Shown one piece after another: positions 1 through 6,798 of a DNA stretch of 64,000 bases; position 1 is the stretch's first letter, and every line of letters starts with the position of its first letter. The translations under genes were made by a program, and so were the position numbers. A model generated the notes under the pieces. It had not been told where the DNA came from and did not search any database. It saw nothing but the letters and a program-made list of their open reading frames with translations. Origin of the DNA: Aurantiacibacter rhizosphaerae (GTDB lineage: Bacteria; Pseudomonadota; Alphaproteobacteria; Sphingomonadales; Sphingomonadaceae); the NCBI RefSeq assembly GCF_009807005.1, contig NZ_WUBR01000003.1:1-64000 (forward strand). Direction: 5' to 3'.

Positions 1-122
1 ATCTCGTCAAACGGGTTCATGCTCATCTTGACGTTCGCCAGATCAACACCCGAACCATCGCTCTTCACGCGCGGCTTCACATTGTAATCTATCACCCGCT
101 TAACGGGCACGAGGATTTTCAT
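1..122 (-). CDS. etfB: Electron transfer flavoprotein subunit beta (5' part only)
   Basis: Only the first 40 codons are in the window; the gene runs off the left edge. They read as the start of EtfB, with [14 protein letters not shown] followed by a [20 protein letters not shown]-type segment that is highly conserved in alphaproteobacterial EtfB. EtfB binds AMP and, with EtfA and FAD, passes electrons from acyl-CoA and other dehydrogenases to ETF:ubiquinone oxidoreductase. The ATG at the right end has an AGAGGA ribosome-binding site about 8 nt upstream, which fixes the start. Its promoter must lie in the roughly 270 nt between it and the divergent gene beginning near 390. Confidence 0.9.
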   Translation of the reverse strand, partial: MKILVPVKRVIDYNVKPRVKSDGSGVDLANVKMSMNPFDE

Positions 123-389
123 GAATTTGTCCTCTCAGTCTTGAGTTCTGCCGTTTGTGTAAACAGCTTAACGTATAGGTCAAGCTGGATATTCGGGCTT
201 GGTCTCAGCGCCCATAGCGGCGAAACGGCTGTTCCATATCCTATAACGCGCGGCAATGAATTTCGGCCATCGACAAGACTCTTTTTTGCAAAACGTGCCA
301 GAAGTCCGTCGAACAAGGCGCTAGAGGGCATACCCTACATTCAAGAAACCACATGTACCGTTCCCGCGTTGTTGCAGGGGAGAGAATCT

Positions 390-1235
390 TTGGCAACAAC
401 ACCACACTCCGTCGGCGATATCCTGGATTGCCTGGACGAACTGGCACAGGAGAACGATGCCGTGTCGGTAGGGCAGGTTTCGCGCGCCTTCGGCTCGCGC
501 ACATTCGGCCCTGCCATCATGGTGCCCGCCCTGCTGGAACTGACGCCGGTCGGCGCCATACCGGGCGTGCCGACCTTTCTGGCCGTCGTCATCGCGCTGG
601 TCGCGGTGCAGAAGATGGCGGGCCGCCAGTCGCTATGGATACCGGGCATCCTTGCTGATCGGCGCGTCTCGGCTAAAAAACTGGACAAGGCGACGAACAA
701 GCTGCGCGGTCTTGGCCGGTTCATGGACAGGCACTTCCACCGGCGATTGAAGGTGATGACGCGCGCGCCCTTCGCGCAGATCGCAGCAGGCATCGTGGTG
801 CTGCTGTGCGCGACCGTGCCGTTCCTTGAGGTGCTGCCCTTCGCCAGCAGCGTACCCATGCTGACCATCGCTGGCATCGGCCTGGCCGTGTTGGCGCGCG
901 ATGGGGTTCTGATGCTCGTCGCGATCAGCGTGAGCGCCGCGGCGATGGGGGCATTGGGATATGATTACTGGGACGGCGGGCTGAGCGATACCGAAGCGGT
1001 GGACGGGCTGGTGGACCAGCGCGACATCGACAACGCCAAGGCGGAAGCGGAAAGCGCCGGTCGCGAAGCCAAGTCGGCAGCCGAGGACACCGAAAGGGCC
1101 GTCGAACAGATCGGTGAGGATACCGAGCGCGCCGTGGAGGAAACGGCGAAGAAGGCCGGTGATGCAGTCAAGAAAGCAGGCGATGAGGCCGCCAGCGCGG
1201 CGGACGAGGCAACGTCCGGCTCCAGCGGAGAATAG
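390..1235 (+). CDS. Exopolysaccharide synthesis protein ExoD family, with charged C-terminal tail
   Basis: The product (281 aa from TTG) matches the ExoD family: an N-terminal helical part (residues 1-36), a conserved FGPAIMVPALLEL segment (about 40-51), PGVPTFLAVVIALVAVQ (58-74), and three further hydrophobic stretches (about 128-150, 154-169, 172-190). ExoD proteins are inner-membrane proteins tied to exopolysaccharide production; the biochemical role is not settled. The frame stays open upstream to 141, but that part has no family similarity, and a GGGGAGAG ribosome-binding site lies just before the TTG, so I start there. Residues 212-281 form an unusual Ala/Glu/Lys tail with near-repeats of EDTERAVE, predicted to be amphipathic helix or coiled coil. 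The gene converges on sucC. Confidence 0.8.
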   Translation: MATTPHSVGDILDCLDELAQENDAVSVGQVSRAFGSRTFGPAIMVPALLELTPVGAIPGVPTFLAVVIALVAVQKMAGRQSLWIPGILADRRVSAKKLDKATNKLRGLGRFMDRHFHRRLKVMTRAPFAQIAAGIVVLLCATVPFLEVLPFASSVPMLTIAGIGLAVLARDGVLMLVAISVSAAAMGALGYDYWDGGLSDTEAVDGLVDQRDIDNAKAEAESAGREAKSAAEDTERAVEQIGEDTERAVEETAKKAGDAVKKAGDEAASAADEATSGSSGE

Positions 1236-1264
1236 CGGCGCGCCAGTCAGCCTGGCACGCCGCT
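1234..1264. terminator. Convergent hairpin between exoD and sucC
   Basis: A hairpin with arms of 7 + 5 bp broken by one C/A mismatch (1234-1246 with 1252-1264, loop TCAGC) overlaps the exoD stop and ends 9 nt before the sucC stop. It lacks a clear U-tract on either strand, so it may stop transcripts from both sides only weakly or protect 3' ends. Seen directly; function inferred from position. Confidence 0.4.
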
Positions 1265-1273
1265 CAATTCAGA

Positions 1274-2473
1274 TTACGCCGCTTCCTTCACCTCTGCGAC
1301 GATTTTCTTGGCGGCATCGCCCAGGTCGTCTGCGCTGACGATGGGCAGGCCGGAGTTGGCGAGGATATCCTTGCCCTGCTGCACATTCGTGCCTTCCAGG
1401 CGCACCACCAGCGGCACGTCCAGTTCCACTTCCTTGGCCGCGATCACGATGCCTTCTGCGATGGTGTCGCAGCGCATGATGCCGCCGAAGATGTTGACAA
1501 GAATGCCCTTCACCGATGGATCCGACAGGATGATCTTGAAGGCTGCCGTCACCTTCTCCGTCGTCGCGCCGCCGCCCACGTCCAGGAAGTTGGCGGGGAA
1601 TGATCCGTTGAGCTTGATGATATCCATCGTCGCCATGGCCAGACCTGCGCCGTTCACCATGCAGCCGATGTCGCCATCCAGCTTGATATAGGCAAGATCG
1701 TGCTTGGAAGCCTCGACCTCCATCGGGTCTTCCTCGGTCTCGTCACGCATGGCTTCCACATCGGGGTGGCGGTACAGCGCGTTGGAATCGAAGCTCATCT
1801 TGGTGTCCAGCACCAGCAATTCTCCGCCTTTGGTTTCCACCAGCGGATTGATCTCCAGCATGTCGCAGTCCAGCGCCGTGAAAGCCTCATAAAGCTTCTT
1901 CGAAAGCTTCTGCGCTTCCTTCGCCAGTTGACCGTCCAGCTTCAGCGCAAAGGCCACGGCGCGGCCGTGATGCGGCATGAAGCCGGTGGCGGGATCGATG
2001 GTGATGGTGGCGATCTTTTCGGGCGTGTTGTGCGCCACGTCCTCGATATCCATGCCGCCCTCGGTGGAAACGATCATGGCAACGCGGCTGCTTTCCCGGT
2101 CGATCACCATGGAAAGATAGTATTCCTTGGCGATGTCCACGCCGTCCGTCACATAGAGGCGGTTGACCTGCTTGCCCTCGTCACCCGTCTGCACGGTGAC
2201 CAGCGTGTTGCCCAGCATATCCTTCGCATCGGCTTCCACCGCATCGATGCTCTGGGCAAGCCGCACGCCGCCCTTGGCATCGGCGGGAAGCTCGGAAAAC
2301 TTGCCCTTGCCGCGGCCACCGGCATGGATCTGCGCCTTCACCACATATAGCGGCCCCGGCAGCTTCTTCGCGCCTTCGACAGCCTCCTCCACGCTCATCG
2401 CAGGATAGCCGGTGGGCACACCAATGCCGAATTTCGCGAGCAGTTCCTTGGCCTGGTATTCATGGATGTTCAT
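1274..2473 (-). CDS. sucC: Succinate-CoA ligase (ADP-forming) subunit beta
   Basis: SucC (399 aa, usual family length) pairs with SucD to convert succinyl-CoA to succinate with ATP formation in the TCA cycle. The N-terminus [12 protein letters not shown], the ATP-grasp segment [12 protein letters not shown] (46-57), and the C-terminal ligase part with [19 protein letters not shown] and GGIMRCD are characteristic. The frame is open for another 129 codons upstream, but MNIHEYQ is the invariant SucC start and has an AAGG ribosome-binding site. sucD is not next to it: the downstream neighbour is the convergent exoD, so sucC is transcribed alone here, divergently from the phosphatase at 2592. Confidence 0.97.
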   Translation of the reverse strand: MNIHEYQAKELLAKFGIGVPTGYPAMSVEEAVEGAKKLPGPLYVVKAQIHAGGRGKGKFSELPADAKGGVRLAQSIDAVEADAKDMLGNTLVTVQTGDEGKQVNRLYVTDGVDIAKEYYLSMVIDRESSRVAMIVSTEGGMDIEDVAHNTPEKIATITIDPATGFMPHHGRAVAFALKLDGQLAKEAQKLSKKLYEAFTALDCDMLEINPLVETKGGELLVLDTKMSFDSNALYRHPDVEAMRDETEEDPMEVEASKHDLAYIKLDGDIGCMVNGAGLAMATMDIIKLNGSFPANFLDVGGGATTEKVTAAFKIILSDPSVKGILVNIFGGIMRCDTIAEGIVIAAKEVELDVPLVVRLEGTNVQQGKDILANSGLPIVSADDLGDAAKKIVAEVKEAA

Positions 2474-2591
2474 CGGGCGGACCTTCGTTGCAATTAATGA
2501 GAGTCGGTAGGATCGTTCTTTTGCGGGCGCTAAAGCATCATCGCGCGGCGCTTGCAATCGGTTCCGCCCTTGCGCACATGCCAATGTACCG

Positions 2592-3374
2592 ATGATCGAC
2601 AGCATGAAACTCGAACAGATCTGCCGCGAGGCGGGATATATGGCGCTTCGCAAGTGGCCAGCGGGCGGGCATGACCTGCAAAGCTGGGAAAAATCGCCGG
2701 GAAGCCTGGTGTGCGAGGCCGATCTGGAGGTTGATACCTTCCTGCGCCGCGAGCTTGGCGCGTTGCTGCCAGCGGCGGGCTGGCTGTCGGAAGAAACCGC
2801 CGACACTGACGATCGCCTGGAAAAGGGCCTGATCTGGCTGGTGGACCCGATTGATGGCACGCGCGATTACATTCGCGGGCGCAAGGGGTGGGCGGTGAGC
2901 GTTGCGTTGATTTCCGCAGGCCGTCCGCTGATCGGATCGCTGGTTGCCCCGGCGCGGGGGGAAGTGTGGTCTGCCGTGGCGGGGAAGGGCGCGTGGCTGA
3001 ATGGCCAGCGCCTGAAATCCAGCAAGCGCGTGAAATTCCCCGGATCGCGGGTGCCGGTGCATGATCTGCCGAAGGAAGACAGCGACCTTGTGACCGTGGA
3101 GCAGCCCAATTCCATCGCCCTGCGCGTGGCTATGGTTGCCGATGACAGGGCGGATCTTGTGGCGACCCTGCGCTGGGGCTTTGAGTGGGACATCGCCGCC
3201 GCTGCCCTGATCGCGCGGGAGGCAGGCGCCGCGGTTACTGATGCCTTCGGCCAGCCGCTGGCCTATAACAAGCGCGATCCGCGCGCCTTTGGCCTGCTGG
3301 CCAGTGCGCCGGGCATTCACGGTGCGGCGGTGGAGCGGCTGCGCGAACGGGCAGAGCGCCTCGTCAACAAATAG
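2592..3374 (+). CDS. Inositol monophosphatase family protein, CysQ-like 3'(2'),5'-bisphosphate nucleotidase
   Basis: A 260-aa member of the Mg-dependent, Li-sensitive phosphatase superfamily. Metal-binding motifs are present: WLSEE (64-68), [11 protein letters not shown] (83-93) and a C-terminal [15 protein letters not shown] near residue 197. The [14 protein letters not shown] signature and the context-free location fit CysQ-type enzymes, which hydrolyse PAP from sulfate assimilation to AMP, better than SuhB or HisN, but substrate cannot be proven from sequence. A second, more HisN-like paralog lies at 49216. ATG codons at 2592 and 2604 are both possible starts. The gene diverges from sucC and is followed by a bidirectional terminator. 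Confidence 0.85.
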   Translation: MIDSMKLEQICREAGYMALRKWPAGGHDLQSWEKSPGSLVCEADLEVDTFLRRELGALLPAAGWLSEETADTDDRLEKGLIWLVDPIDGTRDYIRGRKGWAVSVALISAGRPLIGSLVAPARGEVWSAVAGKGAWLNGQRLKSSKRVKFPGSRVPVHDLPKEDSDLVTVEQPNSIALRVAMVADDRADLVATLRWGFEWDIAAAALIAREAGAAVTDAFGQPLAYNKRDPRAFGLLASAPGIHGAAVERLRERAERLVNK

Positions 3375-3387
3375 AGCCCACAAATAG

Positions 3388-3416
3388 AAAGGCCGCCCCA
3401 AGCGGAGCGGCCCTTC
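3388..3416. terminator. Bidirectional rho-independent terminator
   Basis: GGCCGC (3391-3396) pairs with GCGGCC (3407-3412), extended by flanking A/T pairs, with a short loop. It lies between the converging phosphatase and OmpA-lipoprotein genes and is followed by a T-rich stretch on the minus strand (TTTCTATTTG) and a weaker one on the plus strand. Confidence 0.65.
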
Positions 3417-3437
3417 CTTGCATAAATGTCCGCGCGA

Positions 3438-4121
3438 TCAATAGGCCGCGTTGACATCATCCTGCGTAATCGGCGTGATGCGGATTTCCACGCGGCGGTT
3501 CTCTGAACGGCCGGCTGCGGTGGAATTGTCTGCCACCGGATACTGTTCGCCATAGCCAATCGTTTCAACGCGGGCGCGCGAAACGCCGCGTGACACGAGG
3601 TAGTTGGCAACCGATTCGGCACGGCGGCGCGAGAGATCCAGATTGTACTGCTCGCTACCGGTGGAATCGGTGTGGCCCATCACGTCGATCAGCGAATCGG
3701 GATAGGTCACCATCGATTGTGCCACGCCGTCCAGCGTATCGCGCATCTGCGGCGAAATGCTGGTGGAATCCACGGCGAAGGTCACATCCGGGAAGTTCAC
3801 CAGAATGCCGTCACCTTCAGGCGTCTGGTTCACGTCCACGCCGGTGCCGGCGGTAACTTCTTCCAGTTCCTTGATCTGCTCGTCCATGCGGTAGCCGACA
3901 TAGCCGCCAGCTGCGCCGCCGATGCCTGCGCCTACGATGCGGGCTGTCTTGCCGCCGATAAGGCCGCCCAGCAGATAGCCGAGACCGGCGCCGCCGATGC
4001 CGCCAAGTGCAGTGCGCGAAATTTTGCGCTCACCCGTGTTGGGATCGGTGACGCAGGCGCTGGTGGTGCCGATAAGCGCCAGTGCTGCTGTCGTCGAAAC
4101 AAGCATCTTTTTGATATTCAT
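3438..4121 (-). CDS. OmpA-family outer-membrane lipoprotein with glycine zipper
   Basis: The 227-aa product begins with a lipoprotein signal peptide ending in TTSAC (Cys23). Residues about 40-75 are a glycine zipper (GGIGGAGLGYLLGGLIGG and GAGIGGAAGGYVGY), which can insert in membranes. A C-terminal OmpA-like peptidoglycan-binding domain (about 105-220) carries GHTDSTGS, NLDLSRRRAESVANYLV and the terminal SENRRVEI motif. This architecture is that of YiaD-type proteins linking outer membrane and cell wall. It is transcribed divergently from the CBS-domain protein gene and ends at the terminator at 3388. Confidence 0.88.
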   Translation of the reverse strand: MNIKKMLVSTTAALALIGTTSACVTDPNTGERKISRTALGGIGGAGLGYLLGGLIGGKTARIVGAGIGGAAGGYVGYRMDEQIKELEEVTAGTGVDVNQTPEGDGILVNFPDVTFAVDSTSISPQMRDTLDGVAQSMVTYPDSLIDVMGHTDSTGSEQYNLDLSRRRAESVANYLVSRGVSRARVETIGYGEQYPVADNSTAAGRSENRRVEIRITPITQDDVNAAY

Positions 4122-4267
4122 GAAAAAATTCCTCCATTAATCCGCGCATCCCCAAACCTGAAGTGGCGCGATGTGCTCCCCTTAACGAATGTTCCCGATG
4201 CCAGTTCCGCGAAGCCGTGCTTTCTGGGCTTTTGCGCAATCCCATAAACCTGCTAGCGGGAATCGCG

Positions 4268-5587
4268 ATGAGCCCCTTCCCCTGGCATTACGCGGCCGCG
4301 CTCGCTTTCCTGATCGTTCTCAACGGCGTTTTTGCCATGTCGGAGCTGGCGATCGTCTCTGCGCGCACCGCCCGCCTGCGCATGGCCGCCGAAAAAGGCA
4401 GCAAGAGCGCCGAGGTCGCCATGCGTCTGGCGGCAGAGCCGGGCAAGTTCCTCTCCACCGTGCAGATCGGCATCACGCTGATCAGCATCATTGCTGGTGC
4501 GGTGTCGGGCGCGGCGCTGGGCGCCCCTGTGGGGGAGCGGATCTCTGCCTGGTTCGGCCTGGATGAGGACACGGCCTATAATGTCGGCTTTGCCATCGTG
4601 ATCGGCTTCACCACCTTTGGCACACTGATTGTTGGCGAGCTGGTGCCAAAGCAACTGGCGCTGCGCGCCGCGACACCAATCTCGCTGGTGATGGCAAGGC
4701 CGATGGCGCTGCTGGCGAAGGTGGCCGCGCCCTTCGTCTGGCTGCTGGATGCGTCATCCAGCCTGCTGCTGTCGATGATTGGCATGCGCAACAAGGGCGA
4801 TCACCGGCTGACGGCGGAAGAACTGCACATGATCTTTGCCGATGCCACGCGCACCGGCGTGATAGAAGAGCAGGAGCGCGCCATCCTTTCGGGCATCATG
4901 CGGTTGCAGGATCGCCCCGTCAGAGAATTGATGACGCCGCGCACGCAGATCGACTGGATCGATATCAACGCGGATGACGATGCACTGCGCACGGCGATTG
5001 CCGAATCGCCGCATTCGCTGCTGCCCGTGGCCGAAGGCTCTCCCGACAAGGTTCTGGGCGTGGTGAAGGTGCGCGAGGTGCTGACGCTGCTGATGACAGG
5101 CCGCACGGTCGTGCTGGACGAGCTGATGCGCAAGAGCGAGGTGGTGCCGGACCAGCTGGACGCGATGGATGCGCTGCGCGTGTTGCAGCAATCGGGCACA
5201 GGCATGGCGATGGTGCATGATGAATATGGCCACCTAGACGGCATCGTCACCACGGCGGACCTACTCTCGGCCATCGCCGGTGATTTTGCCAGCCACCAGG
5301 ACGAGGGCGATACGCCCATGTTCACAGAGCGTGAAGACGGCAGCTATCTGGTGTCAGGCGCACTGGCGGCAGATGCGCTGGCAGATCGCCTCGACCTGGA
5401 TTTTCCGGAGAACAAGGAATTCGCCACCGCTGCGGGATACGTTCTGTCCGTGCTTAAGCACCTGCCTGCCGAGGGCGAGTTCTTCATCGATCAGGGATGG
5501 CGTTTCGAGATCGTCGACATGGACGGGCGCAAGATCGACAAATTGCTGGTTGCGCGGGAGAAGCCCGGCGATTTGGTCGACGAATAG
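4268..5587 (+). CDS. Hemolysin-family CNNM/CorC-type membrane protein (DUF21-CBS-CorC)
   Basis: The 439-aa protein has the standard order for this family: an N-terminal DUF21 (CNNM) domain with four hydrophobic segments (about 1-180, including NGVFAMSELAIVSAR), a pair of CBS domains (about 210-330; MTPRTQIDWIDI and HDEYGHLDGIVTTADLL), and a C-terminal CorC/HlyC transporter-associated domain (about 350-435). Family members are implicated in Mg/Co export or resistance; the hemolysin name is historical. The frame extends 35 codons upstream, but homologous sequence starts at the ATG chosen. The 3' end faces the DUF3035 lipoprotein operon, with a dispersed repeat between them. Confidence 0.88.
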   Translation: MSPFPWHYAAALAFLIVLNGVFAMSELAIVSARTARLRMAAEKGSKSAEVAMRLAAEPGKFLSTVQIGITLISIIAGAVSGAALGAPVGERISAWFGLDEDTAYNVGFAIVIGFTTFGTLIVGELVPKQLALRAATPISLVMARPMALLAKVAAPFVWLLDASSSLLLSMIGMRNKGDHRLTAEELHMIFADATRTGVIEEQERAILSGIMRLQDRPVRELMTPRTQIDWIDINADDDALRTAIAESPHSLLPVAEGSPDKVLGVVKVREVLTLLMTGRTVVLDELMRKSEVVPDQLDAMDALRVLQQSGTGMAMVHDEYGHLDGIVTTADLLSAIAGDFASHQDEGDTPMFTEREDGSYLVSGALAADALADRLDLDFPENKEFATAAGYVLSVLKHLPAEGEFFIDQGWRFEIVDMDGRKIDKLLVAREKPGDLVDE

Positions 5588-5594
5588 ATCGGGA

Positions 5595-5837
5595 TTTGTT
5601 TGTTTTTCGATTGCGCCTCCGCGCAATCGTCCTCGCTAGATGCGCAGCAAGTTGCGCCCGCTGCGGGCGGCCAGTCGGCCTTGCGGTGCGCTAGTCGCGG
5701 ACCGATCCAGCACACACCTTAAAGTGGTGCGGAAGAAACGGTCGCGACAAGTGACCGCAAGCGCGAATGCGCGCCCGAGCTTCTGCGAGGAAAGCCAAGC
5801 AGCGCGGACGCGCTGCGCCCGGCGCTTGAGGGCCAAA
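5595..5837 (-). repeat. Dispersed structured repeat, copy A
   Basis: On the minus strand this begins directly at the stop codon of the DUF3035 lipoprotein gene with GGCCCTCAAGCGCCGG and matches copy B (14965-15213) over most of its length, including a GCTCGG block, the GCAAGGCCGACTGGCC block, the GCCCGCAGCGGGC hairpin and the CATCTAGCGAGGA linker. It ends in a perfect 9-bp hairpin (5608-5616 with 5621-5629) with loop GGAG on the minus strand, followed by an A-rich tail (T-rich 5595-5607 on plus). Copy C is at 47657. I do not recognise a named family. The whole stretch between the two convergent genes is this element. Confidence 0.85.
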
Positions 5838-6245
5838 TCAGGAAGGTATTACGGCCCGTGCTGCCTGCCCGTCACCTTCAGGGGCGGCGATGATGGCCTG
5901 CGTCGTGGTGCCCTTGTCCACCGTGTAGGTTTCCGCATCGCCAATGGCAGAGCGGATGCCGGGATCGGCCTGGCCCGCCTGATCCAGCGCGGAGGTTTCG
6001 ATGGTGCTGCGCTGCGATGGGCCGCCGAACAGTGCTTCCAGCGCCTGCTGCGAGGCGGTGCCTTCTGCAGGGCGCGGGGCGCCGGGTGCGGGCGGCTCCA
6101 GGTGGAAATCGGGCGGGATCACCAGCGGCGCCTGGCGCTGCACGGCAAATTCATCCGGACGATCGCGGTCAATACTGATGCCGCCACAGGCGGACAGGCC
6201 AAGCACGGCGGCAGAGGCAATAAGGGCGCGGGTGTGATTACGCAT
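5838..6245 (-). CDS. DUF3035 lipoprotein (BamF-like)
   Basis: A 135-aa lipoprotein with lipobox LSAC (Cys20). The segment DRPDEFAVQRQAPLVIPPDF is the hallmark of DUF3035, a family found in alphaproteobacteria and proposed as BamF, a component of the outer-membrane beta-barrel assembly machine. The rest is Ala/Pro-rich and low in predicted structure. An upstream extension of 46 codons overlaps lspA and lacks support; the chosen ATG precedes a normal signal peptide. It is the last gene of the long minus-strand operon, 34 nt after lspA, an appropriate neighbour because LspA cleaves prolipoproteins. Repeat copy A starts at its stop codon. Confidence 0.8.
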   Translation of the reverse strand: MRNHTRALIASAAVLGLSACGGISIDRDRPDEFAVQRQAPLVIPPDFHLEPPAPGAPRPAEGTASQQALEALFGGPSQRSTIETSALDQAGQADPGIRSAIGDAETYTVDKGTTTQAIIAAPEGDGQAARAVIPS

Positions 6246-6279
6246 AGTTGTCAATTCTCCGGGCTCATGGGCCATCGGT

Positions 6280-6798
6280 CTATTCAGTAGCAGCGTCCTG
6301 CTCATTGGACGGTTTCTCGCGCATGAACAAGGCGCGGGCAAGGATAATAACAACGCCGATCGTGATCGCGGCATCGGCGACATTGAAAATCAGGAATGGA
6401 CGAAAATCGCCGATATGCAGGTCGGCATAGTCGATGACATAGCCGTATAGATACCGGTCGCGGATATTTCCCAGCGCGCCGCCCAGCACCAGCCCCAGGG
6501 CCAGAATTTCGCCCAGCAGCTTTTCACGCAGCATCCACACCAGCACCACCAGCGCGATGGCGGCCGTGCCGGCGACCAGTATCCAGCGCATTTCCATGCT
6601 GGTCGCCTCGAACATGCCGAGCGAGACGCCGTAGTTGTTGGTGCGGGTGAAATCGAAGAAGGGCAGCAGCGGGTAATGGTCACCCACGCGGGTGAGGCCC
6701 AGGTCCTCCACCACGAAGTTTTTCACCCACTGGTCAATCCCGAAAATCGCCAGCGCCAGCACGATGCCATAGATACGGAACTTGGCCAGCGCGCTCAT
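6280..6798 (-). CDS. lspA: Lipoprotein signal peptidase II
   Basis: LspA (172 aa) is the inner-membrane aspartyl protease that removes signal peptides from lipid-modified prolipoproteins. Four hydrophobic segments are visible (about 10-27, 70-90, 96-110, 138-156). The catalytic aspartates are Asp123 in GYVIDYADLH and Asp142 in FNVADAAI, with the conserved GGALGNIRDR between them; TRTNNYGVSLGMF (51-63) is the sphingomonad-type version of the NxGAAFG motif. The start overlaps the ileS stop by 4 nt (ATGA), the classical ileS-lspA coupling. Several likely substrates (lipobox proteins) are encoded in this same window. Confidence 0.96.
   Translation of the reverse strand: MSALAKFRIYGIVLALAIFGIDQWVKNFVVEDLGLTRVGDHYPLLPFFDFTRTNNYGVSLGMFEATSMEMRWILVAGTAAIALVVLVWMLREKLLGEILALGLVLGGALGNIRDRYLYGYVIDYADLHIGDFRPFLIFNVADAAITIGVVIILARALFMREKPSNEQDAATE

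Noticed and set aside
5595-5629. Repeat-end hairpin as a simple rho-independent terminator
   Set aside because: In either orientation the hairpin is not followed by a U-tract (A-rich on one strand, T-tract lies before the stem on the other), so it does not fit a terminator.
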